Assembly: GCA_942486035.1 (NCBI GenBank) | Contig: CALNXK010000105.1 | Span: forward strand, 857,501-921,500 | DNA from: Porites lobata | Lineage: Eukaryota; Cnidaria; Anthozoa; Scleractinia; Poritidae | Length of the DNA stretch: 64,000 nt | Reading direction: 5' to 3' | In this document: piece after piece, positions 31,998 to 44,255 of the stretch | How positions within the stretch are numbered: position 1 is the first letter of the stretch | How the letters are laid out: each line of letters begins with the position of its first letter | The notes under the pieces: generated by a model | What the model saw: only the letters and a program-made list of their open reading frames with translations | What the model was told of the DNA's origin: nothing | The model's database searches: none | Translations under genes and position numbers: made by a program

Positions 31998-34900
31998 CTT
32001 TTGTGGTTAACTCTTTGGTGTCTTGGCAACTGAACGGTTAAAGTACTCAAGTCGTTAAATAAACCAAGGATCTCCCGAGTAAACAAATTTAATAATTAAA
32101 GACGATTGTTAACAACGGCGGAATCCCCGCATAAAATAACATTAATTAACCGCTGTATTTGTACTCGCACGTTTTGTATCCAGTTTGCAATCGCCCGGCT
32201 TACAAAATCCCAGCGAAGTTAGGACAATTTGATCGCTTCCACATTAGATGATTTCGCGTGTTTGTGCTGTAAATAACTAAAGCTTTTACCATTCGACAAT
32301 TTGTAACCCGTAGGCGATATGATTACCCGCAATTGCGCCAAAAAGTCGTCGCTATGGAATGTTAAAACTCAACAACGAGCGACTTTTAATACTCTTTGTC
32401 TTTCTTGTACCGTTTTCACCACTTGTTTAAAGCTCTCAGTAGATTTCCAATGAATCGACTAATCTTCACTGCAGATTGCTTCGTGGCAATTCAATGGAGA
32501 GTGCAGAAGTTCAACCTCCCGTTAAGTGTTCGGCAACTCAATGGTAGCTCTCCGCACGTCAGTGATGGAATTTCACTTTACATCAAATCGAACTCATTGT
32601 TTATAAATCAGCGCGTGAACGGAAACAAAAACATTACCAAAGTTTCCAACCATGTTCCCGGCTTGGAAGAATCACATTTGGCATTCAAATCGAAAATGTC
32701 TGAACTCCCAAATGTTGTGGCATTTGGCGTCGAAACGGTTTCTAGGCAATGACTGCTAAAGCACATGGGAAGTCAGAATGTCAATGCCTTTCATATTTAC
32801 ACGACCAATCAGAAGCCAGCTTTGCTACAAAGTGCAAATTTCACACACAACAAACAAAGCGTGAAGTCATTGTTGTGCTCCTGGAGGGGTCAATAAAAAA
32901 TAATGCCGCAAAAAATTACTTTGCAACCCACAATCACCAATTCTTTGTTCACCTAATAAATGGAAAACTGTAGTTTTGGAAGCTGGGAATATTTTCTGGA
33001 GTAAAGTCTTGGCTACCGGCTAGAAAGTGAGTCGAGTGAAATTCTTGAACTTTGGATATTTTTCGACTTCTATTAGACTTTCAATAAATGTAGAGAAGAA
33101 ATTTTCTTAAAAAATGCCGAGAACTTACAGCCGTTGCTATGCTGTTCCCCTCTCCCAAATAACACCAATAAATACAAAGCTGAGCAATTAAAATTCAGGA
33201 AGAGGACGATTCAGGGGACCAAAACCGTCCTACCTCAAATGGATCTAAGTGAGGAGGAGAGAACACTCTGTTTCCTTCCAAAAACACTGCCCCCGCCCCC
33301 TCCCACTCCCACTCCCTGCCAAGAGCTTGCTCACGGGGTATAGGGAATTTGTCTTCTCTGTCAAGAAGAACTACTTTTCGTAATTCTTCAAATTAGAACA
33401 ACAAGGGCCTCCAAAAACTGGATTCAACGCAGGTCTAGTTTTATTTTAATCAGCAAATACAGCCACCTCTCCTCACTCTACAGAGTTAAACTCAGCTTAC
33501 ACAATATTGGCTTTTAAACTTTTATTATTTAAACAAGCATACATCTTATTATGAGTAACAATAACTTATTATAAATTACTTCAAAACATAAATAACATTT
33601 GTTATCTTTTTGCATGCTCCAGGCTCGGATTTTTTTCTTAATAAACATCTCAAATATTGTTATTCAATACCATAAATTAAACTTAATTTCAATAATTTAA
33701 CGTTACATATCACTCTCTTCTTTCAACAATCTTCAAATAACTTTTTGGTTGAAAACACAACCTGATATTAATGTTCATTTGCCACTCAATAAATAGAAAA
33801 ATAGTAAAACCTGCACAAAGGATTGAAGCTATCAAGCCGAAATGTCACTCAAGCCTAAAAGGGACAAGTTCTAAAAAAACGAATTCACTAACACTGACAA
33901 CTTTTAATTAGCATTTACATGGGTCATCTAGGTGACAATAACATTAATAGTTCTCACTACTATCTAAAAGATACTGCATCACCTGTAATGGTGGTCATCT
34001 AGATGCACATGTACACCTAGGTAGCAGGTGCTAGTGTTTTAGCGTGAAAAGAGAAATTTTGAGGATGCATGTGCACTTTGCGAGAAAAAATACAAATAGT
34101 CCTCTGAGAGGACATGAGCTTACTGGAATGAATAGTCTGTACAAAAACGTGCTTGCAAAACAAAATCGTTCTTCAAGACAGTTACATTGTGTAGCGATTT
34201 CTAATCAGCACATGCACTTTTTGTCACTGTTTGTTATGTGCTGTAAGTGCTTTATAGGATGTAAGGTTGGTTAGGCAGCCACAGGCAAAGTTAAACTTTC
34301 ACAGATACAGTTCTGGGACTATTATAATATCTATTTCTTGCCAAGATTAAGCAGGCAAATGTTGTATCAAAATTAAAATAAGATAAAATTTAAAAAATGC
34401 GAGTTGTTTAGAAATTATGCAAAAGTGGGACATTTTAATTGAATGTTTACCTTGAAAAAGTTACAGATTCAGGTATTCAATAAGAAGAAATTTGGCTTTC
34501 ATACAACATGTACACACACATCATATAGTAAGCACCCGCATCGATTATAAGACCCTATGATTTCGGGGTTCAGAATTTTCACGTTCTTATTTACTGGGTC
34601 CTTAGTGAGAAATCAGCCTGAAAATGTTCTCAAAATAAATTTCAAATTAAAAATAGATGAAAACTGTTTGAAATTGCAAATATAACTAAACATATGAGTT
34701 GTTTTCTTATTCTAGCTTTCTCTTTCTTTTTCTTGTACGAACATGTTTTATTTATCAGCCTGATTTGGTTCTAATATAATATTATTATATGCTCTATTGG
34801 CCAAATTTCAGCCTGAGGTTCTTCTAATCCACTACTTGTTTTTATATGCTGGTGTTTACCGTATTTGGCAACTATGTCATGAACAATCATGAAGACAAGA

Positions 34901-35637
34901 AGACACTGTATAACTGCCAGGATTCTTGAGGAGATAAAATTGCTTCAATAACAGCAGAGTACATTAGTAAATTAACCAAATCATGCAGTAGTAATAATAT
35001 TATTCACTACACGATGCACTTATAAAAGCCAAAAATCTCCTTTGAAAGGTCAGCTTTAATGATTAGACAATCTAACTCTTTCGCAGTTTTCTTCCCTCAA
35101 GTACTATTGGGCCTCTCCAATGGTACTTTTCCCCTAAAAGAGAAAATAGATTTCACTTTTAGAAAGGAAACGAGAAAAATGTAATGCATTACTTTGCTTC
35201 TGAGGCTGACTTTCTAGCTACCTGCAGATATTTTTACAATAATAAGAATCATCAGGTGTCATGGGAGATTAGGGCACTCAAAATTTACAATCCTGACAAA
35301 ATAGGTGAAAGGGATGATGAGCTCCTAAAGAACCAACAATCATTCATCCCCATAACCTTGAGAGCAGATAGGTGCCACCAGGGCCTTTTGGCCTTCTGAA
35401 ACACAGTGATGCTGGATCACAAGGAATCTATTTGTAAGAGGGTGACAGATAAAACAGGGTGTGCTGGTGTTAAGGGTGATCAGGGTGGTGATGACAAGTT
35501 AGCTTCTGATCACCAAGTGCAACAACCTGCATTTGCAAGAAAACGCTTCATGAATAATCAATGTTTTACCAAGTAACAATCATCAAGATTACAGCCATCA
35601 ACCCTTAGTAAACGAAGTATTTCACAAATGGTATGGT

Positions 35638-36162
35638 ACAGTGGAACCCTGTGAATATGGTCACTAATAGGCCCGTAGTAACGGGGTGGCCATATTACCA
35701 GGGCAGGCTCAAATTTAATGACTTGAGCTCCGTAATGACAAATACACCGTACATAACATTCACCGTACTGTTCTCATTAATAAACAACCGGAATGTAGAC
35801 ATTGCGTACAGTAATTGAATAATCTCATAAAGTTTCCTTCAGTACATGGAACTCTTTTAAAATTTGATTTTATATCGCCACAAGTGCATTTCAAGTGTAC
35901 TGTAGTCTAAAAACAGTACAAGAATAAGTTCAGATTACTGGGTCAATAAAATTGACATGTCACAGGCTTTTTAATTTCCTAAATTGTATTAACAGGGTGA
36001 AATTATAAGAGATGCTAGTTTTTGGGATTTTAACGGGTGACCGCATTCACGGGGCTTTTTGTAAGGAAATGTATGGCCATTTAGCTGGGCTGAAAAAAAA
36101 AAAACGGTCGCACTAAGAAATGACCATATTACCATGGTGGCCGTAAGGCAGGGTTCCACTGC
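35638..36162. mobile_element. MITE with TIR CAGTGGAACCCTG
   Basis: ACAGTGGAACCCTG at the left and CAGGGTTCCACTGC at the right are inverted. Internal words ATGGTCACTAATA and GACCATATTACCATGGTGGC repeat near each end. Confidence 0.75.
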
Positions 36163-36611
36163 ATTTAAAAATGACCTCCTGCTGGTCTTTGGTCAAAACG
36201 TGGATAACAGAAACAGTTTCGCTTATACTTAGATGCTGCATAGTAATTTATCTGGTGAATAGCACTATCCAATGTTCAAACAACTGTTGCCTGATTGTGT
36301 AAACATTAAAGTAAACAACGACACATACCAAAATTGTGTTAAAAAATATTAACTTGCATGATTTTGTGTGCCTCTCATCAGAAGTCCAAAACTTGTTGAA
36401 CATACAGTGTATCAATGAGAGAATCCTGTCTTTGATCTGTAACAGTAACCAAATAATCCATGTGACTTACATTAACATCTGTTATAAGAAATAAACTGAT
36501 CATGACTTAACTTGTATTAAGTGCCTGTATTAAAGAAAAGTGTCCACCTTGTGGAGAGTTAAATTCAATGCCTGAAGGGTAGAGAAACCAACTATAGGAC
36601 TAACAGGGGCG

Positions 36612-36869
36612 TAGCAGGGTGCAAAGAAAGTCATTTTTACAGCTTGCCATTTGGGCAAGCTGAGACTAGCATATACTAGCCCAAACGTCATTTCAACTAG
36701 TCCCAAAAACTTTTTGATGAGCAGAATTGATTTCACAGTTCTTCTGTAATTTGAATTCCTCAAAATACTTCACTTGCCCAACAGGCAAGTTAAGAACAGA
36801 ATTCACCAGCCCAATAGCAAAATCCACTAGCCCCAGGCTATCGGGGACACTACTTTCTTTGCATGCTGT
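36612..36869 (+). mobile_element. MITE family Z, copy 1 (GGTGCAAAGAAAGT)
   Basis: GCAGGGTGCAAAGAAAGT at the left and ACTTTCTTTGCATGCTG at the right are near-inverted. The interior (CTAGCCC, TTTCAACTAG, CACTTGCCCA) is closely matched, same orientation, at 42602-42860. Confidence 0.75.
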
Positions 36870-37816
36870 GTAGCCAGCTTTTCGACTACTTGTGGGCCTG
36901 TCTGACTTTCATTTATCCTGAAAATTGCCTTCAGGACTAGTACACACTGCCCTTTTTTTAGCTCACCCCAACACCCCATAATTTTTACCAAAAATTTGTA
37001 GGCGTGGGTCTACAGGTCTATGGCTGGCTATGCCACTAACTAAACTTGTATTTACTACAGTTAACTCTCTCACACTAACTGCCTGTATTATAGAAGGATA
37101 CCCACCTTGTAGAGAGTTAAATTTATGACTGAAGAGCAAAAGGGACCAACCTTTGGTTCTCATTGTACAGGGGTATCTTATCCCATAGATAGACCGGACA
37201 ATAATGCATTACTGTGCAGAAGGGAAACTAAAAGGTGTGATATTGGGAGATGTTCTACAAGTTTAACCTACAATTTTTTATGAATAAATACGTTGAGTTA
37301 AATTTTATCCTAAATTAAATTTATGGTTTTCCTCAACTTCAGCCTCAGCAAAACAAAGGAAACAAAATTTAAACAAAGGATAAAATTGAGCAACAAAATA
37401 TACCCCATCCGCCCTAGTTTCTATTGTTGCTTACGACAAAACAGTACCAGTGTATCCCACCTTTTTGTCTTCCTAAAACAAAGTTATCCGCTTTGGGAAA
37501 CCATTCATGCATTTACTGATAAAGTTTATAAAATCAAAAGAAAACGGATCGAGTAATTTAATTACCCAAACTCCCCGAGGCAAAGCTTATCTTTAGTGGA
37601 CTTATTCTTAAGTTTGAAGTGAAATAAACAAAAGAATCAAAGTGAAAATAGAGTCTACTGTCAAAAACGATTTTATTTACTGATGCTTCATCCTTTTTAG
37701 AAATTTCCGTCTCTTCAGAGCAACACGGAGAAAATTTAAGTTTTTTTTTTTTTACTTCAATATCTGCAATCATTTCAACAGTTAAACTGGAAAGACCTAC
37801 GTACCTCACTAATTCC

Positions 37817-39025
37817 TCAGACAAACACTCCAGGATCATCCATGCCATCAAACCCATCAACTAAAAATTTTTGTCTCGCTTCAGATTTACGTGAACTTGA
37901 AGCACCAGGGGATGAAAGATCTCTTGGTATCCCACCATTGGATGATGATTGATAGACACCAGGGATCACCATTTTGGGTTTATCGCGACGCAAATCGAGA
38001 TTTCCAGTGCCATAGCTTGCTGACAAGTCGTGCTCCGTGTCTAAATTTAGATTCTTGTCCAAATCGTAGTATACGCTTGGATCCAGCGAAGATTCTCCTT
38101 TCAAAGAGAGCAACTCCACTGATTTTTGCTGAGAGAGAATTTCTAGTTCCGCAAAAGACCTTTTCATGACCTTAACCTCTTCAATTTGGCGCTCAGCGAG
38201 GTCCCTCTGCTTTGACAATTCTTCTCGCGTAACCATTATTTCTTGGGCAAGTTCATCCAGTTCAGATCTGTCATCACCACTTAAGCTCGGAACACTGTCT
38301 GACTTTATGTCTTGTGGAGCACGCATTGAATATATCTTACTACCAACGTTTTCTAAATCCGAAATGTGAACGTCTAAATTTTTAAGTTTACTTCGATGCT
38401 CTTTAAGTTCGAACTGAAGTTTTTCTTGTCGCGTACGTTCCCCTGCGAGTTCACAGGCACATGTTTCCTGTATCTCTAACTCTTTAGCTTGCAATTTCAA
38501 GACCTGTCCGAGCTTAGTTATTCGGTCGTCAGTTATTTCCTCTTCGGTGAAATACAAGTAATTTTCCTCGTCTTCAACAGAACAGTCTATTCTCAATTGT
38601 AAAATCTCCAAGTCGCGTGCAAGACGTTTCAGTTTGTTCGTCTGATGTGCAACAACTCTTTCCAAATACTTCCCATCGAAATTGCCGCGGAGGTTCTCAT
38701 CTTTGTGGAATAAATTTTCTTCTTCACTTTCACCGAGTTGTTTAACAGCCACTTCGCCTAAAATACCCGTTGATTTGTCTTTCATTAATTTCAAAACAAA
38801 CTTAACTTCACTGGCTTGTTTTCCCCACATTTGAAGGCATTTGAGAGGTTTCGCTTCTCGCGGTAAAATCCTCTCTAGATCCCGCCATTTTTCCACCAAA
38901 GCAAATCTTCCTAGCTTTCCTGTGGCGCTGGCAAGAGCAAGCAAGATATTTTCACAAGTAGTTTCCTCATTAGCGCCTCGAACAACACGCTCCACTCCGT
39001 CGACCCATACTTGAAAATCGCCCAT
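37817..39025 (-). CDS. RASSF8: RASSF7/8-like Ras-association coiled-coil protein
   Basis: Member of the N-terminal RASSF group (RASSF7-10), which in animals act at adherens junctions and in growth control. In one uninterrupted exon it encodes 402 aa. The Ras-association domain comes first: FQVWVDGVERVV from residue 4, then TTCENILLALASATG, LVEKWRDLERIL and WGKQASEVKFVL to about residue 81. Long coiled coils follow at about 118-225 and 250-310, and the C-terminus is DDPGVFV, like the PEGIYV end of RASSF8. RASSF8 starts only a few residues before its VWVDG, which supports the ATG at 39025 (MGDFQVWVDG). The frame is open for ten more codons upstream but only to a TTG. After the stop there is GTGAG|GTACGT, possibly a donor in the 3' untranslated region. 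Vertebrate RASSF8 has coding introns; none is seen here. RASSF7 and RASSF8 cannot be told apart with certainty. Confidence 0.88.
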   Translation of the reverse strand: MGDFQVWVDGVERVVRGANEETTCENILLALASATGKLGRFALVEKWRDLERILPREAKPLKCLQMWGKQASEVKFVLKLMKDKSTGILGEVAVKQLGESEEENLFHKDENLRGNFDGKYLERVVAHQTNKLKRLARDLEILQLRIDCSVEDEENYLYFTEEEITDDRITKLGQVLKLQAKELEIQETCACELAGERTRQEKLQFELKEHRSKLKNLDVHISDLENVGSKIYSMRAPQDIKSDSVPSLSGDDRSELDELAQEIMVTREELSKQRDLAERQIEEVKVMKRSFAELEILSQQKSVELLSLKGESSLDPSVYYDLDKNLNLDTEHDLSASYGTGNLDLRRDKPKMVIPGVYQSSSNGGIPRDLSSPGASSSRKSEARQKFLVDGFDGMDDPGVFV

Positions 39026-39831
39026 CGTTGCATTAAACAACTCGCTTTCCGCCAAAGGTCATCCTAAAATTATAAATCTGTGTTCATGATGTGGAAGGTT
39101 GATTTCACTGCAGATGTGAAATTGCGTTCGTTTCATGCTTGAATCTATCCGTCGGTCGTGCGATCGGCTCTGTTCCGCCACAAAAACCAGAAGATTAACG
39201 ACGTAAATCTTGATTTTTGAAGAGCGCTCTATTTTGCCAAATAACCGACACTATTGAAAACATGCTTTCTGTCCGATTGTGCCCACGAAATCTTGTGTAA
39301 ATAAAGACAAACGCATGCGTAGGCTTCGTTGATGACAGATTTCATTCTTTGATATCTTTTAACAGGATGTTTATTTTTTATTTACATGTCAACTACATTG
39401 TGATTGATCCAAGATAAAATTAATTAAGAATAATTAAGATGCATTCAAGGAGAAAATTGGAATGGAACAGAACTACAAGATTAAAAGAAATTTGGATCGA
39501 GAGCAAAAAGATTTTGTTTCAGGCACTGGGAGTGAAAATTAATTTTAAATCATGATTTATCTTTTCTCATAAATATGATAAGACAAAGCTTGGAAACAAA
39601 TCATTCTGTAGCAGTTAATTCTGCTCAAGTAATTCTGTTATTCTCAGCAAACTCGCAAGGAATTGCTTGCTATACAAGCTATAAATTTTTTAGGAAACGT
39701 TTACAGGAGTCTGGTTCTGCAAACTTTCAGGCTTTGAGGCGCCTTATTAAATCCTTCCTTATTTTTATAAATCCCAAAAGATAAACTGACCTGCATAAAA
39801 ATGATTCAGTTTTGAAATCTCTTTTTTTTAG
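39026..39831. other. Spacer between AMZ 3' end and RASSF start
   Basis: About 800 bases, AT-rich toward the AMZ stop. It should hold the RASSF upstream region and the AMZ 3' untranslated region, both genes being on the minus strand. No other gene is seen. Confidence 0.5.
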
Positions 39832-40137
39832 TCACCTTTTATCTTCAATAAACATCAACATGGTGTTAAGCCAATAAATGGCAGACATAAATTTCCCATC
39901 TAAAGTCTCCTTGCCACAGTCATTTAGAGAGATGAAAGAGTTCAAAAAGCTGCAAAGATCTTTGTACCTCTCCACAACATCAAAGCCTAGGGCTTTTTGA
40001 AGTTTACGCAAGCAAACAGGACAAAGAAACAAAGGTTGATTTTCTGCTTGAAGGATGGACTTACTTTCATTCATGGCACAGGCAAAATAGGCACAGTGAG
40101 ACATTCCAAAAAGATGGCAGATTTCATGACTTGCCAC
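39832..40137 (-). CDS. AMZ2: AMZ exon 3 (catalytic)
   Basis: Acceptor TTCATTTTCAG; begins VASHEICHLFGMSHC and runs past CPVCLRKLQKALGFDVVERY to the stop at 39832-39834. Contains the whole extended zinc-binding signature. Confidence 0.95.
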   Translation of the reverse strand: MASHEICHLFGMSHCAYFACAMNESKSILQAENQPLFLCPVCLRKLQKALGFDVVERYKDLCSFLNSFISLNDCGKETLDGKFMSAIYWLNTMLMFIEDKR

Positions 40138-43100
40138 CTGAAAATGAAAGAAATGATGTCATAATCAAATGCGGATCATCATTATTATCCTCACTTTGAC
40201 CAGAGAGGAGGGAATGGTCAACAACAAAAATGGAGCTGTAAATAACTGGAGAATCAAATCCACCCTGACTCCAACCCCTGCAAACAGATCTTTTAATAGT
40301 GAGCAAACAATGCTAGGAAATAATGCAGAATTTTTGGGAGGTCTCTTATGCAGCAAATTATACCAGTTCTCTTTCATTAACCTTTGCAGGATTCACATCA
40401 CAATTTAATAGAACATTACAGAGGCACTGTATTATTTCCAAAGCTAAATAGCCTTAAAAGAGCATTGCAAAATTGTTGTTTGGTGCAGATTATGCACATT
40501 TTTAAGGAATAAGGGATTTTGTATGGATTATGAGACCATTATGTGTCTTAAGACCATAGGTGCAAAAGGACACCACAAGATAAGATTAGAGGCCATGCGG
40601 CCTCAAGGCTCAGTACCTGACATCTTCCTTGATGTAGGGTGATTGGGTGAAGACGGGGGAGGGGGGGGGAAGTTCTTTTTAATTTATTTCTAAATCGTCC
40701 AAAATTGCAGATATAAATCTCTCTCCTCTGCAGAGGCCTCTTTGTGTTGTAGGAAGGCTGGGGAGAAGGAGACATTAAGCACGTGGGGCCTGTGCACTTA
40801 ATTTTTCCATTATTACTACACTGAAACCTCTATTACGCAGACACCTTCGGGACCTTCCGAAGTGTCTGCTTAATAGAGGGTGTTCACTTCACAGAGGTTT
40901 GTAAAAATTGCACAATGTTTGTTATTGTTTTGTTAACACTCAATGGTTACTCTGTACAGTGATAAAGTTCCATGTTGTTAAGGAAGCTCAGGAAGCTGTG
41001 CTGTACCTTGTGCAAGACTTTTAAGTGAACTTTGATCGTGGATAAAACTTATATGGCCTGATATCAGTCTAATCTACAGTTTATTGACAGCTGTTGCTAA
41101 ATGTACTGATTTATCACCATTAATAGATTACAGTACGTATTTCAAGGATGCAATCCAATATTGCTGACATTATATAATAATAACAATGAACTTTATTAAA
41201 GTCTCATGTCTCATGTCTTATAGCTCAGGCACAATTCAGTCCAGTGTCCGCTTAATAGAGGTTTTTAACAATAGAAATTAGCCAAATACGTTTCATTTTA
41301 GTGTTCGCATCCACTTAATAGAGGTGTCTGCTGAATAGGGGTTCATTATAAAGGGAAATATAAGAGCTTAATTTCCGGACTCAGCTTAGTGTCTGCTTAA
41401 TAGAGGGTGTCCACATAATTGGGGGTCCGATTAATAGAGGTTTCACTGTATTTTCAATGGGATACCCAGTGGGAGCATCTGCGCAGGAGACAACTGATAT
41501 AAATAATAAAGGGTGCAGAAGAAGGCCCTACATGTAAGTGTCTCTGGACCACATTTCAAATTCTCTATATTAGTTGTTTCATAAGATAACACAGCGTAAT
41601 TTCAAATGAGAAACTAGAAAACTAATGTTTAATGAAAAGTCACTAAGGGGTGCCCCTGCAGCGGGGAATCATTCTTTGCAGAAAAGTATTTATTAAAATA
41701 TGAATAGCAATTTAATGTCCACCATGTGAGGCACAGTTAAAACAATTTGTTAAAAAAAATGGTTTTCAGTTTGAGTTAATTTTGTGTCTAGAAAATTAAC
41801 GTCAAAAAATTAATAATAACCTCTATTTTTAAACAAAAGCAAACAGTACTGTAAATAAATTTTGCAAACTTTCTCTTCAAATTGCTGCATTATATATTAT
41901 TTCTTATAAATACATAAATCAACAATTTTTCAATCATATGTTGCAATCTACCACCAACTAACGGGGACTACAGAATATACTTACTCGAAGAAGCCTCCAG
42001 ATTTTTTGCTTATCAACACATTTGATGCCTGCAAAGTCTCTTAAGTTAGCACTGATGTTATGATCACTCTCAATGTATACAGATCCACTTTGATCATCAA
42101 AATCAGTGCCATCGGACAGCAAAGTCAAATCTTTTCTGTAAAGTTGAACTTCATTTAGCTTGTTAATGCTATATGATTGTGGCTCAAAATGTCCAAAACT
42201 CATTACAGCACAACCATCTAAACAGGATGATTCACCAAGAACAAAGTTCCATTCTTCACTTGGATACAAGTCAACCCAGGTAAGACCAACAACACAGAAA
42301 CCATCACTAGGAAGACAGGTCTTCAAGTAATATAGCACATCTGAAAGTTTGTCAAAGAATAATAAAGTATTAGTACACTAATGTGTGTTAGGACACCCAA
42401 ATTTCCATGTTTTTGCATGATGTGGCATTCAGATGGCAGCAGGAAAGCTCTTATGTGGGTTAAAAACATTACCCAGTTTTGGAGATTTTGGTATCTAAAC
42501 ACGTCTCAGAATAAATATTACTTTAACCTTTATGAGTTCCTCAAGAAATGAATTCACGCGTTTGTACAAAAATTCAAAGACAGATGTTTTTGCTGGTTTC
42601 CAGCAGCAGGGTGCAAAGAAAGTCAGTTTTACAGCCTGCCATTCAGGCAAGCTGTAGCTAGCATGTACTAGCCCATGAGTCATTTCAACTAGCCCCAAAA
42701 CCCTTTTTGATTAGCAGGATTGATTACAATCCGTCTGTAATTTGAATTTCCCAAAAAAATTCACTTGCCCATCGGGCAAGTTAAGAACAGAATTCACTAG
42801 CCCGAAACCAAAATCCACTAGCCCCTGGCTATCGAACATGACTTTCTTTGCACGCTGCGGCAGACATATTTCGTACGCCAAAGGGACACCAACATGGTGT
42901 CTCCATACAAAGCTTTATAAATTTGGGTAAAACACTTTTCCAAATACCTAGCATATGAAGTATCACACAGACCTGATTCTTGGCAAGGCTTTTTGTATAT
43001 TCATCTTCTTTCATTTCCCAGATTCTGGACCTCCTCGATTTAATGGTTTGCATTTTCATTTTTAATGGGCGTGACAGAGTGAAAACAGAAAATTGAAGTA

Positions 43101-44255
43101 TATGAGAACTGCAGAGGTTGGGTTGATGTTTGTTATGGTAATTTTTTTTTTATTCTGCCTCGGAATCTGTTGCAGTCACTATTTCAAGCAGCAAGATAAT
43201 GCATCAAAAATCTTGATTAACTTTAGTCTACGATATTGGGTGTTACATTCCCATAAGTGTAGTACATCAATTTAAGTGAGATTTTATATGTTGTGAAAGC
43301 TCCCTATATATCAGACACTGCAGGGACCTTGAGTTAGTCTCCTCATTAGCCAGAGTCCTTAATAGCGGGCATTTATTTCAGACAAACTTCTGTAATTTAT
43401 TTTTGGCCTGGGATTTAGCTGTTGTCCATATTATCGGGATGTCCATTGTAGCAGGGTGTCGGCAAGGTGAGAGTTAACTGTTCTAAGGTGTCCCCTAAGT
43501 GGAGGTTAAACCTGGGTTTTGTGGCCCAGAAAAACTGTCCATTTCCCCTGAATAGAGGTGTCCCTTCAACAGAGGCAACAGATACAAAGATTACGTGAGG
43601 ATTTTTCCGGGAAGATTTTTCCAAATTTTGTGTCCCCTGAAAGGAGGTGTCCCTTGAACAGAGGTGCCCTAAAGGAGAGGTTCCACTTTATTCTTCAGTT
43701 CAAAATATAATCATTTAATGTATCATAAAAGAAAACAAGACTAACTTGCTAACCTGATACCAACAGTTGCAGTTTTCCAGTGACAGCGTGAATCCTTTGT
43801 CTGCAGTTTATGTCGATGAAATTTACCTTGTCCACTAACTTTGCTTTCATCCCTTGGAAAAATATTCCCACGAAGTTGGCTATCAACTCAAACAAAGTCA
43901 TGTCCATTTCTGGAAATGGTTCCAATAATGCTTCCGGAAAGGGCCCTATTGGTAAAATGTATATAATTCTTCGTTTGGTTCGCTTTCTCTGACCTCTGTT
44001 TAAGTTCCTAAAGCAAGTTTGTACCTTCCATTCACAATAAGTTTGGATTTCACGGCGATCGAGAGGTTCACTAGTAAACGCTCCAAAGAGGCTTTGACTA
44101 GAATCCGGTGGCAGTAAAGCCAGCTCGAAGAGACGGCGCATTCCACCACCAAACCGTTTAAGCTTTCCAATTAAAGCTCTTTGGTTAACCGTCTGAACTG
44201 TCTTTGATGGCGATGAACTCATTACAACTTTACGTTCATCCTTGCAAACCGCCAT
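39832..44255 (-). CDS. AMZ2: Archaemetzincin (AMZ) zinc metallopeptidase, three exons
   Basis: Zinc peptidase of family M54. Exons 43754-44255, 41985-42340 and 39832-40137 join in phase (1, then 0) to give 387 aa; human AMZ2 is about 360, AMZ1 about 500. The N-terminal exon holds RRIIYILPIGPFPE and a segment ending RIHAVTGKL like AMZ2's IHAGDILKFL. Exon 2 has DGFCVVGLTWVDLYPSEEWN followed by FVLGESSCLDG and FSFGHFEP-type strands (here VMSFGHFEP). Exon 3 has the catalytic HEICHLFGMSHC at residues 290-301: zinc ligands His290, His294 and His300, catalytic Glu291. The family's four structural cysteines are at 301, 306, 325 and 328 (CPVC), plus the Met-turn-like AM after Cys306. All signature residues are present, so it should be active. 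Start is ATG 44255. No signal peptide, so probably intracellular. AMZ1 versus AMZ2 is not resolved. Confidence 0.92.
40817..41450 (+). mobile_element. MITE family Y, complete copy
   Basis: TACACTGAAACCTCTATTA and TAATAGAGGTTTCACTGTA are inverted ends. Many GTGTCTGCTTAATAGAGG words lie near both ends. It sits in AMZ intron 2; a truncated inverted relative is at 3893-4336. Confidence 0.85.
41985..42340 (-). CDS. AMZ2: AMZ exon 2
   Basis: Acceptor AAACTTTCAG; begins DVLYYLKTCLPSDGFCVVGL and ends KIWRLLR with donor CGA|GTAAGT. The body matches the pre-catalytic part of archaemetzincins (GxTxxDLYPxxxWNFVxG). Confidence 0.92.
42602..42860 (+). mobile_element. MITE family Z, copy 2
   Basis: GCAGCAGGGTGCAAAGAAAGT at the left and ACTTTCTTTGCACGCTGCGG at the right are inverted. 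Same orientation and interior as 36612-36869. Lies in AMZ intron 1. Confidence 0.8.
43300..43700. repeat. Degenerate repeat of GTGTCCC(C/T)T words
   Basis: GGTGTCCCCTAAGTGGAGG, AATAGAGGTGTCCCTTCAAC and GGAGGTGTCCCTTGAACAGA show a repeated motif ending in AGGTTCCACTTTA, like the right end of other MITEs here. Left border unclear; in AMZ intron 1. Confidence 0.45.
43754..44255 (-). CDS. AMZ2: AMZ exon 1
   Basis: Encodes 167 codons from MAVCKDERKVV to KLQLLVS and one further base. Donor TATCAG|GTTAGC. Confidence 0.85.

Larger units (their letters stand above)
32000..37816. other. Spacer between lamin copy 1 and RASSF gene
   Basis: Holds the presumed upstream control region of lamin copy 1 (32000-33000), AT-rich sequence, a MITE at 35638-36162 and another at 36612-36869. 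Reading frames such as 32396-32752 start at non-ATG codons and resemble nothing I recognise. Confidence 0.55.

Noticed and set aside
32396..32752. 118-codon plus-strand frame upstream of lamin copy 1
   Set aside because: Starts at TTG and shows no domain. It more likely lies in the promoter region of the minus-strand gene.
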